This document shows, piece after piece, positions 1-8,696 of a DNA stretch of 64,000 bases. Position numbers and translations under genes: made by a program. Source of the DNA: Streptomyces gilvus. GTDB taxonomy: Bacteria; Actinomycetota; Actinomycetes; Streptomycetales; Streptomycetaceae. Under the pieces are notes generated by a model. It saw only the letters and a program-made list of their open reading frames with translations. It ran no database searches and was not told the origin of the DNA. Position 1 is the stretch's first letter; each line of letters starts with the position of its first letter. The stretch lies in contig NZ_JAKWBE010000015.1 in assembly GCF_022513565.1 (NCBI RefSeq), forward strand, positions 1 to 64,000. Direction: 5' to 3'.

Positions 1-6
1 AGTGGG

Positions 7-933
7 CTAGGAGTGGCCCAGCTCCGCCGTGTCCTCGTCCGAGACGATCGGGACCGAGCCCGAGTCGGCCGCCGGGCGCAGCGGGAAGGGGTCGACCCGC
101 GTCTCGTCGATCACCGGAGGCGCCGGCTGGGGCGGCTTCGGCATGACCGCCGCCTCCGAGTGGCCCCCGCAGCCGTACGCCAGGGACACCACATGGCCGT
201 CCGCCGGCGAGAACTCGTTGGCGCAGACGCCGAAGGCCTGCCCCAGGGAGCCGCCGATCGGCTGGAGGAAGCCGCAGCTGACGCAGGTCGCGGGGGCCGC
301 CTGCGCCATGGGCGTCTTGGAGCCGTACGACTCCTCCCAGCGGTCGGCGGCGACGTGCAGGCCGTAGCGGGACAGGACCCGGGCCCGGCGCATGCCCAGT
401 TCCTCCGCGACCGCGGCGATGGAACCCCGGGTCGGGGCGGCGGGCAGGTTCGCCGGAGTACCGGCCGTGACCTCCGCGTCCTCCGCCTCCACCAGCTCCG
501 CCATCTCCTCCGACACGGCGGCGTTCGGCAGCGGCTCGTCCTCCCCGGCGTACCCCGGCTCCAGACGCAGGTCCTCCGCGTCGGTGGGGAGCAGGTCGCC
601 AGGGCCCATGTCGCCGGGGCGCAGACGCTCGCTCCACGGCACCCACTCCGGAGCGAGGAGGGCGTCCGGGCCCGGCAGGAGCACCACCTCGTCCAGGGTC
701 ACGATCTTGGCGCGGGACGCACGGGCCACCGTCACCGCCCAGCGCCAGCCCCGGTACCCGAGCTCCTTGCACTCGAAGAAGTGCGTGACAACACGGTCAC
801 CCTCGCTCTGCACGCCCGCATGCTCACCGACCACACCGGGCGCGGCGGCCTCCTCGGCTGCGGCGCGGGCGAGGTCGACGGCCTCGGCACACAGGCGGTC
901 GGGGGTGCGGCTTCGCGTTGTCGCTGCGCTCAC
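7..933 (-). CDS. DUF3027 family protein
   Basis: A 308-residue protein matching the actinobacterial DUF3027 family. The N-terminal half is a compact alpha/beta region with a conserved WAVTVARASRAKIVTLDEVVLLPG-type segment (split here: WAVTVARASR, then DEVVLLPG). The C-terminal third holds a Cys-rich patch (CVSCGFLQP, then GVCANEFSPADG and YGCGGHSEA), which suggests a zinc-ribbon-like site. The stop is a TAG at 7-9, so the gene is complete. It is transcribed away from the MFS gene, sharing a 270-bp promoter region. No biochemical role is established for the family, and the function here is unknown. Confidence 0.85.
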   Translation of the reverse strand: MSAATTRSRTPDRLCAEAVDLARAAAEEAAAPGVVGEHAGVQSEGDRVVTHFFECKELGYRGWRWAVTVARASRAKIVTLDEVVLLPGPDALLAPEWVPWSERLRPGDMGPGDLLPTDAEDLRLEPGYAGEDEPLPNAAVSEEMAELVEAEDAEVTAGTPANLPAAPTRGSIAAVAEELGMRRARVLSRYGLHVAADRWEESYGSKTPMAQAAPATCVSCGFLQPIGGSLGQAFGVCANEFSPADGHVVSLAYGCGGHSEAAVMPKPPQPAPPVIDETRVDPFPLRPAADSGSVPIVSDEDTAELGHS

Positions 934-1054
934 AGGTATCGCTTCTCTCCTACGCCGTCACTCGGGTGCGCCGCCCCTGAAGGCGGCGGGTGCGGACGGA
1001 GCGGACCGGAGGACCGCGTCGACGTTCGCGCCCGCTCGCGCGGGGCGCACCTCT

Positions 1055-1074
1055 CCATCCATTCTGATGGATGG
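1055..1074. promoter_or_regulatory. Perfect 8-bp inverted repeat in divergent promoter region
   Basis: CCATCCAT and ATGGATGG are separated by TCTG, about 120 bp upstream of the DUF3027 start and 130 bp upstream of the MFS start. The symmetry suits a dimeric repressor site or an RNA hairpin in the DUF3027 leader. No regulator can be assigned. Confidence 0.4.
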
Positions 1075-1203
1075 CTGAGATACGCACGCTACCTTCTCGC
1101 GTGCTCCCGGCCTACACCGACGGGTCGGAAAAGGTCCCCGGCTGCGAACCAGTCGGCCTCATACGCGCGGTAACCGCACTATGCGGGGCGTTCTAGGGGC
1201 ACT

Positions 1204-2637
1204 ATGAACGTCGTGGCATCCGCAAGGACGCCCCAGGGAGCCACCAAGGTCGGTGGCATCAGGGGCAGCAGGCGTGATGGCGGTTCGGGCCGGTTCGTCG
1301 GGTCCGTCCGCGCCGTCGGCCGTGCCCTGCACTTCCCGGTCACCGGAACCGCCCGCGGGATCAGAAGGGCCACGCACGCGCACGGCGCCGGCGAGTCCGG
1401 CCTCGGCAAGCTGATCGAACTGCACGCGGTCAACGGCGCCGGCGACCTGATGATCACCATCGCCCTCGCCTCCACCGTCTTCTTCTCCGTGCCGACCGAC
1501 GAGGCCCGCGGCCGCGTCGCGCTCTACCTCGCCATCACCATGGCCCCCTTCACGGTGCTCGCCCCCGTCATCGGCCCGCTCCTGGACCGGCTCCCGCACG
1601 GCCGCCGCGCCGCGATGGCCGCTTCGATGCTCGCCCGCGCCCTGCTCGCGCTGATCATCGCCGGCGCCGTCACCACCGGCAGCCTGGAGCTGTATCCCGC
1701 CGCCCTCGGCGTGCTGGTCGCGTCGAAGGCGTACGGCGTGGTCCGAAGCGCCGTCGTACCCCGGCTGCTGCCACCCCGCTTCTCCCTGGTGAAGGCCAAC
1801 TCACGGGTCACCCTCGGCGGGCTGCTCGCCACCGGCGTCGCCGCGCCGATCGGGGCCGGCCTGCACGCGATCGGGCCGCGCTGGCCGCTGTACGGCGCCT
1901 TCCTGATCTACATCTGGGGCATGTTCCTGTCCTTCACCCTGGCCCCGAAGGTCGACTCGGCCAAGGGCGAGGACGTGGCCCTGCTCGCCGCCGACGAGAC
2001 CCACCTGCACGGCCCGCACCGCAAGACGGCCAAACGCCCGGGTCTGCGCACCGTGGGCACCGCGGTCACCCACGCCCTCGGCGCGAACGCCGCCCTGCGC
2101 TGGCTCTCCGGCTTCCTCACCTTCTTCCTCGCCTTCCTGCTGCGCGAGCACCCGCTGACCGGCGAGAGCGCCGCCGTCTCCCTCGGCCTGGTCGCCGTCT
2201 CGGCCGGCGCGGGCAACGCGCTCGGCACGGCGGTCGGGGCCTGGCTGCGCTCCCGGGCGCCGGAGATCATCATCGTGACGGTCCTGGCGATCGTGCTGGG
2301 CGCGGCGATCACCGCCGCGATCTTCTTCGGCGCGTTCCTGGTGGCCTGTCTCACGGCGACCACCGGCTTCTGTCTGGCGCTCGCCAAACTGTCCCTGGAC
2401 GCGCTGATCCAGCGGGACGTGCCGGAGCTCGTGCGCACCTCGGCGTTCGCCCGCTCGGAGACCATGCTGCAGATGGCCTGGGTGCTGGGCGGCGCGATCG
2501 GCATCGTGATGCCGCTCAACGGCACGGCGGGACTGTGCCTGGCCGCCGCGGTGCTCGCCTTCGGCTGGGTGACGACGTCCCGGGCGCTGCTGAACTCGGC
2601 CCGGCACGGGGGCGCGGCCAAGCCCCGCGTGGCGTAA
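1204..2637 (+). CDS. MFS transporter
   Basis: A 477-residue polytopic membrane protein with about 12 hydrophobic segments after a basic, poorly conserved N-terminus of about 70 residues. The first membrane block begins near residue 75 (GAGDLMITIALASTVFF). A cytoplasmic loop (about residues 255-290, rich in H, K and R) separates the two six-helix halves, as in the major facilitator superfamily. The ATG at 1204 has no strong ribosome-binding site, so a start further in, closer to the first helix, is possible. The substrate cannot be predicted. Confidence 0.85.
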   Translation: MNVVASARTPQGATKVGGIRGSRRDGGSGRFVGSVRAVGRALHFPVTGTARGIRRATHAHGAGESGLGKLIELHAVNGAGDLMITIALASTVFFSVPTDEARGRVALYLAITMAPFTVLAPVIGPLLDRLPHGRRAAMAASMLARALLALIIAGAVTTGSLELYPAALGVLVASKAYGVVRSAVVPRLLPPRFSLVKANSRVTLGGLLATGVAAPIGAGLHAIGPRWPLYGAFLIYIWGMFLSFTLAPKVDSAKGEDVALLAADETHLHGPHRKTAKRPGLRTVGTAVTHALGANAALRWLSGFLTFFLAFLLREHPLTGESAAVSLGLVAVSAGAGNALGTAVGAWLRSRAPEIIIVTVLAIVLGAAITAAIFFGAFLVACLTATTGFCLALAKLSLDALIQRDVPELVRTSAFARSETMLQMAWVLGGAIGIVMPLNGTAGLCLAAAVLAFGWVTTSRALLNSARHGGAAKPRVA

Positions 2638-2698
2638 CACACAGCCACACCGGCCCCCACGTAAAGAGGGTGTAGGACCCGCCCTATAGCCTTCTGGC

Positions 2699-3211
2699 AT
2701 GACCTCGATGCCACGCGGCGGAGCCGCAGATGTCTACGCCGCTGTGCGACGGCGCCGCGCCGTCGCCGTCGTCGGCGCCGTTTCCGCCGGACTGCTCGTC
2801 CTGTCGGCCTGCGACAAGCCGACCCCGCGCTCCACGATCACCGTCGGCCGCTCCTCCGTCAGCGAGGAGGCCACCTGCGGTGGTGAGGGCAAGTCCCTGC
2901 AGACCGCGGACCTCACGAAGTGCCTGAAGGACACGGACATCCAGTCCATCAAGGTCGACCCCGACGACACGGTCCGCTTCGGCGTCGACCCGGCCATCGC
3001 CGACAAGCGCTGGACGATCCTGATGAACGGCCAGCCGCTCACCGAGGACAGCGACAAGACCTACCGCACCATCCCGGGCAGCGTCTTCTTCAACGCCCAG
3101 TACGGCGCCCAGGGCAACTCCACACTGGTCTCCATCAAGGCCGGCGACGGCAAGAAGAGCAGCAACACGGTGACCGGCCTGTGGTCCTTCAAGCTGAAGA
3201 AGGCGGACTGA
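2699..3211 (+). CDS. DUF2771 family lipoprotein
   Basis: A 170-residue secreted lipoprotein. The N-terminus is basic (VRRRRA), followed by a hydrophobic stretch and a lipobox LVLSAC with Cys near residue 38, so the mature protein should be tethered to the outer face of the membrane. The rest matches DUF2771, with a small beta-rich domain containing CGGEGK and CLKDT cysteines that may pair. It lies just upstream of mqnB and overlaps its probable CTG start, so the three genes to mqnD are likely one transcript. An internal ATG at 2708 is an alternative start. Confidence 0.8.
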   Translation: MTSMPRGGAADVYAAVRRRRAVAVVGAVSAGLLVLSACDKPTPRSTITVGRSSVSEEATCGGEGKSLQTADLTKCLKDTDIQSIKVDPDDTVRFGVDPAIADKRWTILMNGQPLTEDSDKTYRTIPGSVFFNAQYGAQGNSTLVSIKAGDGKKSSNTVTGLWSFKLKKAD

Positions 3212-3882
3212 CCACGTCCTCGGTACGTGTCCTCGTGGCCACCGCGGTCCCGGCCGAACGGGACGCGGTGGCCCGGGCGTTCACCGGCGAGGCCCTGACG
3301 GTGACCGCCGTCGGCGTGGGCCCCGCGCTCGCGGCCGCCGCCACCGCCACCGCCCTCACCACCGCGGCCCTCGAAGGCGCCCCCTACGACCTGGTCGTCT
3401 CGGCCGGCATCGGCGGCGGCTTCCAGCCCGAGGCGCCGCTCGGCTCCCTCGTCGTCGCCGACGAGATCACCGTGGCCGATCTGGGCGCCGAGACCGCCGA
3501 CGGGTTCGTCCCCGTCACCGGACTCGGCTTCGGGACCGTCACCCACCGTCCGCCGGAATCACTCGTACGAGACATCGCGGACGCGACCGGCGCGCGCACC
3601 GGAGCCGTACTCACCGTCTCCACGGTGACCGGCACCGCCGAACGCGCCGCCGAACTGCGGTCCCGCCATCCGCGTGCCCTCGCCGAGGGCATGGAGGGCT
3701 TCGGGGTGGCGGAGGCGGCCGCGCTCCACCGCCTCCCCGTCCTGGAGATCCGCGCGGTCTCCAACCCCGTCGGGCCGCGCGACCGCGCCGCCTGGCGCAT
3801 CGGCGACGCCCTCACGGCCCTGGCCGAGGGCTTCGGGAAGCTCGCGCCCGTCCTGGAGAGTTGGAAACAGCATGACCAGTGA
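3208..3882 (+). CDS. mqnB: Futalosine hydrolase MqnB
   Basis: Nucleosidase of the futalosine menaquinone pathway. It releases the base from futalosine (or aminodeoxyfutalosine) to give dehypoxanthine futalosine. About 224 residues with the PNP/MTAN nucleosidase fold: VVSAGIGGGF, a GSLVVADEI strand and the ribose-binding EGMEGFGVAEAA motif, followed by IRAVSNPVG. No ATG or GTG fits the domain start well. A CTG at 3208 directly follows a GAAGAAGG ribosome-binding site and overlaps the upstream TGA, so I chose it. A GTG at 3235 would cut off the first strand. The 3' end overlaps mqnD by 11 bp. Confidence 0.85.
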   Translation: MTTSSVRVLVATAVPAERDAVARAFTGEALTVTAVGVGPALAAAATATALTTAALEGAPYDLVVSAGIGGGFQPEAPLGSLVVADEITVADLGAETADGFVPVTGLGFGTVTHRPPESLVRDIADATGARTGAVLTVSTVTGTAERAAELRSRHPRALAEGMEGFGVAEAAALHRLPVLEIRAVSNPVGPRDRAAWRIGDALTALAEGFGKLAPVLESWKQHDQ

Positions 3883-4729
3883 GCCGGTACAGCCCCTGCG
3901 GACCGCGTATTCGCCCTGCCCGAACGACACGTTCGTCTTCGACGCCCTCGCCCACGGCCGCGTCCCCGGCGCCCCCGCGCTGGACGTGACCTTCGCGGAC
4001 ATCGACATCACCAACGGCATGGCCGAGCGCGGCGAGTTCGACGTGCTGAAGGTGTCGTACGCCGTCCTGCCGTACGTCCTCGACGAGTACGCCCTGCTGC
4101 CCTGCGGAGGTGCGCTGGGCCGCGGCTGCGGACCCCTGGTGCTCACGCGCGAGCCCGGGGCCGACCTGACGGGCCGTACGGTCGCCGTCCCGTCCGAGAA
4201 GTCGACGGCGTATCTGCTGTTCCGGCTCTGGGCGGCCGACACGGTGCCCGCCGGCGTCGGCGAGATCGTCGTCATGCCGTTCCACGAGATCATGCCGGCC
4301 GTGCGGGACGGGAAGGTCGACGCGGGGCTCGTCATCCACGAGGCACGGTTCACGTACCAGAACTACGGACTGCACAAGCTCGCGGACATGGGCGAGCACT
4401 GGGAGACCACGACCGGGCTGCCGATCCCGCTGGGGGCGATCATCGCGAAGCGGACGCTGGGTTCCGCGACGCTGACGGGACTGGCCGAGGCGATCCGTAC
4501 CTCCGTGCGGGCGGCCTGGGCCGAACCCGAGGTGTCCCGGCCCTATGTCATGGAGCACGCGCAGGAGATGGATCCCGCGGTCGCCGACCAGCACATCGGG
4601 CTCTACGTCAACGAGTTCACCGCGGACCTGGGCGAGGACGGATACGCGGCGATCCGGGGCCTGTTGACACGGGCGGCGGCGGAGGGGCTGGTGCCGGCCC
4701 CGGACCCGGAGGCACTGGCGTTTCCCTGA
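3872..4729 (+). CDS. mqnD: 1,4-dihydroxy-6-naphthoate synthase MqnD
   Basis: Converts cyclic dehypoxanthine futalosine to 1,4-dihydroxy-6-naphthoate in futalosine-type menaquinone synthesis. 285 residues, usual for the family, with a periplasmic-binding-protein-like fold. Diagnostic motifs are SPCPNDTFVFDAL near the N-terminus, then FDVLKVSY, a PSEKSTAYLLFRL loop and the conserved DAGLVIHEARFTY. The ATG lies inside the mqnB coding region, so the two genes are translationally coupled. The 3' end overlaps the membrane protein on the other strand by about 110 bp. Confidence 0.93.
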   Translation: MTSEPVQPLRTAYSPCPNDTFVFDALAHGRVPGAPALDVTFADIDITNGMAERGEFDVLKVSYAVLPYVLDEYALLPCGGALGRGCGPLVLTREPGADLTGRTVAVPSEKSTAYLLFRLWAADTVPAGVGEIVVMPFHEIMPAVRDGKVDAGLVIHEARFTYQNYGLHKLADMGEHWETTTGLPIPLGAIIAKRTLGSATLTGLAEAIRTSVRAAWAEPEVSRPYVMEHAQEMDPAVADQHIGLYVNEFTADLGEDGYAAIRGLLTRAAAEGLVPAPDPEALAFP

Positions 4730-5228
4730 GCCTCGCGCCGCCCTGACCATCCCCGCCGTCCGGCTCCTGGTCACCGTCGCTCAACGGCATGCGGGGCGGC
4801 CACTGCGCCAGCGACAGCATGCCCAGCGCCTTCCGGATGAGGAAGCCGGACAGGGGCAGTTCCACGCACACCGCGAGCGCCGCCGAGAACCACACCCCCG
4901 GAGTGCCGAGGGCCAGGGACACGTCGAACCACGCGTCGCACGCCAGCAGCGCCGCCGTCGTGACCGCCGCCACGATGACGGCCCGGTGCCGCCGCCAGCC
5001 GAGCAGGGCGGTGGACGCCATCGCGAGCAGGAGCAGCACGTCGAACCCGACCCACGTGGTGCGCCACTGACGGACGGTGTAGCCGTGCGGCAGGGTGAAC
5101 GCCAGCAGAACCGTCCACGGCACGAGACCGACGGCACAGACGGTCAGCAGCTCCAGGATGTGGCGCCGCTGCCGTCTGATCCGTTCGAGGAGTTCGACGG
5201 AGGGTGTCTCGGCCGGTATGTCGGTCAC
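4617..5228 (-). CDS. Multipass membrane protein of unknown function
   Basis: 203 residues with a GTG start at 5228 and GGAG about 10 bp upstream. A basic cytoplasmic N-terminus (RIRRQRRH) leads into about four hydrophobic segments (residues ~27-45, 60-78, 84-102, 108-128). The last 50 residues are low-complexity Pro/Gly-rich and run antisense into the end of mqnD. That overlap suggests the true conserved part ends near residue 145 and the tail is a read-on extension. No family with a known role is recognised. Confidence 0.65.
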   Translation of the reverse strand: MTDIPAETPSVELLERIRRQRRHILELLTVCAVGLVPWTVLLAFTLPHGYTVRQWRTTWVGFDVLLLLAMASTALLGWRRHRAVIVAAVTTAALLACDAWFDVSLALGTPGVWFSAALAVCVELPLSGFLIRKALGMLSLAQWPPRMPLSDGDQEPDGGDGQGGARLRETPVPPGPGPAPAPPPPPVSTGPGSPRIRPRPGPR

Positions 5229-5247
5229 CGCTGGCGTTCTCCGGGCA

Positions 5248-5631
5248 TCACACGTCGAGCTGGTCCGCGACCGCGCGCAGCAGCCCGGCGATTTTCTTGC
5301 CCGCGGTCTTCTCCGGGTAACGGCCCCTCTCGAGCATCGGCGTGATGTTCTCGAGCAGGGTCGTCAAGTCCTGGACGATCGAGGCCAGTTCGTCCGGCTT
5401 CTTACGGGTCGCGGCCGCCACCGAGGGCGTCGGGTCGAGAACGGTGACCGAAAGGGCCTGGTCACCGCGCTGTCCGGCGACCACCCCGAACTCCACCCGC
5501 TGTCCCGGCTTGAGGGTGTCTACTCCGGCGGGGAGGACCGAGGAATGGACGAAGACGTCACCGCCGTCGTCCCGGGAGAGAAAGCCGAAGCCCTTCTCAC
5601 TGTTGAACCACTTGACCTTGCCAGTCGGCAA
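5248..5631 (-). CDS. Cold-shock-domain protein (CspB-like)
   Basis: An N-terminal cold-shock domain of about 65 residues (GKVKWFNSEKGFGFL, RNP1 KGFGFL, RNP2 VFVHS) is followed by about 60 extra residues that look helical (ASIVQDLTTLLENI, KIAGLLRAVADQL). This long form of about 127 residues is a Streptomyces type distinct from the 67-residue CspA. A TTG at 5631 with GGAG 8 bp upstream fits best; a GTG at 5640 would add three residues. It probably acts as an RNA or single-stranded DNA chaperone. The C-terminal extension may mediate oligomerisation (inference). Confidence 0.85.
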   Translation of the reverse strand: MPTGKVKWFNSEKGFGFLSRDDGGDVFVHSSVLPAGVDTLKPGQRVEFGVVAGQRGDQALSVTVLDPTPSVAAATRKKPDELASIVQDLTTLLENITPMLERGRYPEKTAGKKIAGLLRAVADQLDV

Positions 5632-6009
5632 AGCACACACTCCCTCGATCCGTCACGGACTGGCCGGACGCCTGTTGAACTGCCGTCGATACAGCCTACC
5701 GGCCCCCTCCCCAGCAGCGCAGGAGCATAAACAGCGGTATCCAGGGGGTGCTTAATACGCCAGCTGCAGATCTTGATCACGACTGTTCGGCGGGGCTGAC
5801 GCTTGTAGTGGCTGGTGCGCGCACGGGCTTGGCTGAGTCGATGCGCCAGGCTGTGGGAGTGTGGGACCGCGGCTGAGCAGGTGCTGCATGCCGGTCGGGC
5901 TGGTGCCGCCAGCATGCCCAGCCGCGCGTCCAGCAGTTGGCAGCTCCGCGAGCAGGCCCAGCACGAACGCCCGTGCCCTCCGGCGCGGCTCCACGGATCT
6001 CGGACCCTC
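5632..6009. other. Gene-free stretch between cold-shock gene and integrase
   Basis: The first ~100 bp is the leader and promoter region of the cold-shock gene. From about 5735 the composition shifts to lower GC and continues so into the integrase. No credible ORF, tRNA or strong hairpin is seen. If the integrase marks a decayed element, one of its ends should lie here, but I found no convincing direct repeat shared with 7630-7766. Confidence 0.4.
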
Positions 6010-7629
6010 TCAGCGGCTCAGAACGGCTTCCGCAACTTTGCGTCGGTACTCCTCCGGTACGTTGTGGCTGAACACCCTTTTCACTCGGGTCCTTCCGACA
6101 CGATCAGGGAAGAGTTCTTCGGCCATGGCCTGAATGTCTCCTAGATCCATGACGAATCCCGCCTCTTTCTCGTTCATCCCCTTCCCCCAGACATAGACCT
6201 TGACCTGATATTCCCGAAGGAACTCCCTACGGTCTTCCTGGTCTTTGGCCTCCCAGACTTCCCCGTACTTCTTCCCTGCGGGTTTCAGACTCGGGCGCGC
6301 CCTCTCCTCTTCCTGCTTTGCCAGGAGAGCGACTTTCCCTGAAAGGCTCTTGTGCATGCGCTTGTACGACTCCTCCTGTCCCTCTCCGTCGTACTCCCCT
6401 GCCAGGAAGTCAGTTTCCAGCTGCTCCAGACGTGCCTTTGCCGACTGGAGTTCCCTTGCCTGAGAGGGTCCTACTCCTGCCCTCTCGTACATGTCCCACT
6501 GGCCGACGCTCCCCCGAATCTCCTGGTCAACCCATACATCAAGGATGTCCGCACGGATATAGGAACCGCTCTTGCAATTTCCACCCTTGAACTTGTTGGA
6601 GCAGCGATACCGCCTGTGTCCGGGAACCTTCGTGCCGTCTTTCCTCTTGTATCCAGAGTCCATGAGAGAAGTGAACGGCGCTCCGCATTCTCCGCAGTGA
6701 GCCACGCCGGACAGGAGACTCTTGGCGCTGTTCCGGCTCGATACGGTGGCCGTAGGGCTCCGAGACGGCTTAATTCGGTCTACCAGGTCCGTCCACTCAT
6801 CCATCGTGGCCAGGGGCGTCTTAGGGAGGATCACGGGGTCTCCCTGGTCATCCAATACGGCCTCTCCCTTGTAGGTGTAGAGACCGGGAACCCATGAGGA
6901 GCGGATGAACTTGTTAAGGATAGTGGCTTGCCACTGAGTTCCCCTGGTTTCCTCCCCCTTCAGCTTCCGCAGATGGTCACCCCACGTCAGGATTCCTCGA
7001 CCGTTGAAGTCTCGGGCAATTCGGTGCGTGGACTGCCCCTCTCGAATGCGTCGGAAGATCTCTTCTACGTAGGGGTAAAAGTCCTGGTCAATCTCCAGGA
7101 TCTTCCGTTTCCCACCTTCAACGGCTTTGATCCGGTAGCCGGTGGGCGGAGCACCAACGAGCCATGAACGGTTCTCCAGACGTGTCTGTACGCCGTTGAG
7201 GATTCGAGCCTGGATCGTGTCCCACTCAGCCTCAGCGAAGACGGCAGTCATGCGCGCCATCATCTTCCCTTGAGGGGTGGACAGATCGAATCCCTCTTCT
7301 ACGCAGACAATGAACTTGCCGTTTTGCTGCGCCCATTCCAACAGCTCATTGAAGTGCGTTGAGCGACGAGTAAGCCTGTCCATCTTGGCTGCAATGATCA
7401 CGTCGAACTCATCAGCCTTGGACGTCAGCCACTTCCCCAGCTTCGGCCGCTTGAAGGGGCTCAGAGAGCCCGAGACGTCCGTGTCCTCAGCTTCGCCCAC
7501 CACAATGCCGGACAGGTGAGGAGAGCTGACGTGGTGTCGGATCACGCCACGCTGCCACTCGATGGACGTGGAGCCGTCCGAGTCGGCAGAGAGACGGAGA
7601 CAGGCGAGATAGCGGAGACCAGGTGCCAT
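6010..7629 (-). CDS. Large serine recombinase (site-specific integrase)
   Basis: 539 residues in the order expected for phage-type serine integrases. An N-terminal resolvase domain (~1-150) has the likely catalytic Ser14 in CLRLSAD and the conserved KMDRLTRRS helix. A recombinase domain follows (~165-290, GYR...GKR, GILTW). Then comes a zinc ribbon (CGECGAPF then CSNKFKGGNC, ~310-350), and a charged coiled coil near 400-450. The gene has clearly lower GC and different codon use from its neighbours, a sign of transfer. No excisionase, phage or transfer gene is beside it, so it is a solitary integrase or the remnant of an element. Confidence 0.95.
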   Translation of the reverse strand: MAPGLRYLACLRLSADSDGSTSIEWQRGVIRHHVSSPHLSGIVVGEAEDTDVSGSLSPFKRPKLGKWLTSKADEFDVIIAAKMDRLTRRSTHFNELLEWAQQNGKFIVCVEEGFDLSTPQGKMMARMTAVFAEAEWDTIQARILNGVQTRLENRSWLVGAPPTGYRIKAVEGGKRKILEIDQDFYPYVEEIFRRIREGQSTHRIARDFNGRGILTWGDHLRKLKGEETRGTQWQATILNKFIRSSWVPGLYTYKGEAVLDDQGDPVILPKTPLATMDEWTDLVDRIKPSRSPTATVSSRNSAKSLLSGVAHCGECGAPFTSLMDSGYKRKDGTKVPGHRRYRCSNKFKGGNCKSGSYIRADILDVWVDQEIRGSVGQWDMYERAGVGPSQARELQSAKARLEQLETDFLAGEYDGEGQEESYKRMHKSLSGKVALLAKQEEERARPSLKPAGKKYGEVWEAKDQEDRREFLREYQVKVYVWGKGMNEKEAGFVMDLGDIQAMAEELFPDRVGRTRVKRVFSHNVPEEYRRKVAEAVLSR

Positions 7630-7710
7630 GGGGAGGACTGTAGCGGGCCTCCGTGTCTAGCGGACCGGAACTCTTTTTTCGGTAGGCACGCCCGTCCTGA
7701 TCCTCGTATG

Positions 7711-7732
7711 GGCGGGTCGTCACGGACCCGCC
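7711..7732. other. 8-bp stem hairpin between integrase and small membrane gene
   Basis: GGCGGGTC and GACCCGCC surround a 6-base loop, with no T-run after either arm. It lies in the 137-bp gap upstream of both the integrase and the gene at 7767, where the attachment site of a serine integrase often sits. It could equally be a weak terminator. No assignment is possible from sequence alone. Confidence 0.3.
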
Positions 7733-7766
7733 GGTACCAAGGCGCGCTGGGAACTACCCTGGTCCG

Positions 7767-8015
7767 GTGCGTGACAAAACCCAAACGAATTCCGCCGGGC
7801 CCGGTGACCGACTGATCCGTGCCGGTGCCATCGTGTTCTTCCTCGGTGCCGTGGCCACACTCGTCACAGTGGCTCCGCTGTTCCTGCACGCGAAGCCATT
7901 TCCCACCTACATGTTCGGACTGAGCATGCTCATGGGAGTCGGCTTCGTGATCGCCGCCGCCGGAGTGCTGCGGTCGATCGCCGCCGGCCGCCGTCAGGCG
8001 CGCGCGGGACGGTAG
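7767..8015 (+). CDS. Small two-helix membrane protein
   Basis: 82 residues with a GTG start. Two hydrophobic segments (~residues 21-41, IVFFLGAVATLVTVAPLFL, and ~49-68, MFGLSMLMGVGFVIAAAGVL) are joined by a short loop and end in a basic tail (GRRQARAGR). The topology suggests a small inner-membrane protein with both ends in the cytoplasm. The 3' end overlaps the opposing HAD hydrolase gene by 22 bp. No function is recognised. Confidence 0.65.
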   Translation: MRDKTQTNSAGPGDRLIRAGAIVFFLGAVATLVTVAPLFLHAKPFPTYMFGLSMLMGVGFVIAAAGVLRSIAAGRRQARAGR

Positions 8016-8635
8016 CCGGCGAGCCAGCCCGGGAACTCGGTGAGGTCGCCGAGGACCACGTCCGCCCCGGCCGCCGTCAGCTCCTCGGCGCTGCACGGCC
8101 CGGTCGCCACGGCCACCGACAGGGCGTCGGCCTTGCGTGCGCCGCGCACGTCGCCGATGTGGTCGCCGACGTACACGCTCGCCCCGTGCTCGCGCAGGGC
8201 CTCCGCCTTCTGCTCGGCCCACAGGTCGCCGACGACCTCGTCCGGGTGGATGCCCAGGTGCTCCAGGTGCAGCTTGGCGTTGGGCTCGTACTTCGCGGTC
8301 ACCACGATGGCCCGCCCGCCGGCCGCGCGTACGGCGTCGACGGCCTCCCGCGCCCCGGTCAGCGCGGGGGTCGCCGTGATCGCGATGGCGGGGTACATCG
8401 AGCGGTACAGGTCGCTCATGGCCGTGATCTCGTCCTCGGGGTACCAGTTGATCAGCTCCTCCGCGAGCGGCGGTCCGAGCCGTGTGACCGCGAGGTCGGC
8501 GTCGATGTAGGTCCCCGTCCGCTCGGACAGCGCCTGGTAGCAGGCGCGGATGCCGGGGCGGGAGTCGATGAGGGTCATGTCGAGGTCGAAGCCGACGGTC
8601 AGGGCGGGTGCGGAGGTGAGGGCCATATGGGCCAT
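7994..8635 (-). CDS. HAD-superfamily hydrolase (phosphatase)
   Basis: 213 residues of the haloacid-dehalogenase fold. Motif I is FDLDMTLIDS with the nucleophile Asp and acid/base Asp two residues on. Motif II is IVVTAK, a Lys follows in AEQKAEAL, and motif IV is VYVGDHIGDVRGARKA. A helical cap between motifs I and II resembles phosphoglycolate-phosphatase-like subfamily members. It most likely hydrolyses a small phosphomonoester; the substrate is not predictable. Internal ATG at 8626 is an alternative start. Confidence 0.88.
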   Translation of the reverse strand: MAHMALTSAPALTVGFDLDMTLIDSRPGIRACYQALSERTGTYIDADLAVTRLGPPLAEELINWYPEDEITAMSDLYRSMYPAIAITATPALTGAREAVDAVRAAGGRAIVVTAKYEPNAKLHLEHLGIHPDEVVGDLWAEQKAEALREHGASVYVGDHIGDVRGARKADALSVAVATGPCSAEELTAAGADVVLGDLTEFPGWLAGYRPARA

Positions 8636-8696
8636 TGTGCCCAGCCCGGGTGACGCGGAGACGCCGGACCGGTGTGATGTACACCCACCCTCTTGC

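Noticed and set aside
5632..7766. attL/attR core repeats around the serine integrase
   Set aside because: Only a weak CGGTA-CCA-GG similarity was found by eye; it is too short and degenerate to call.
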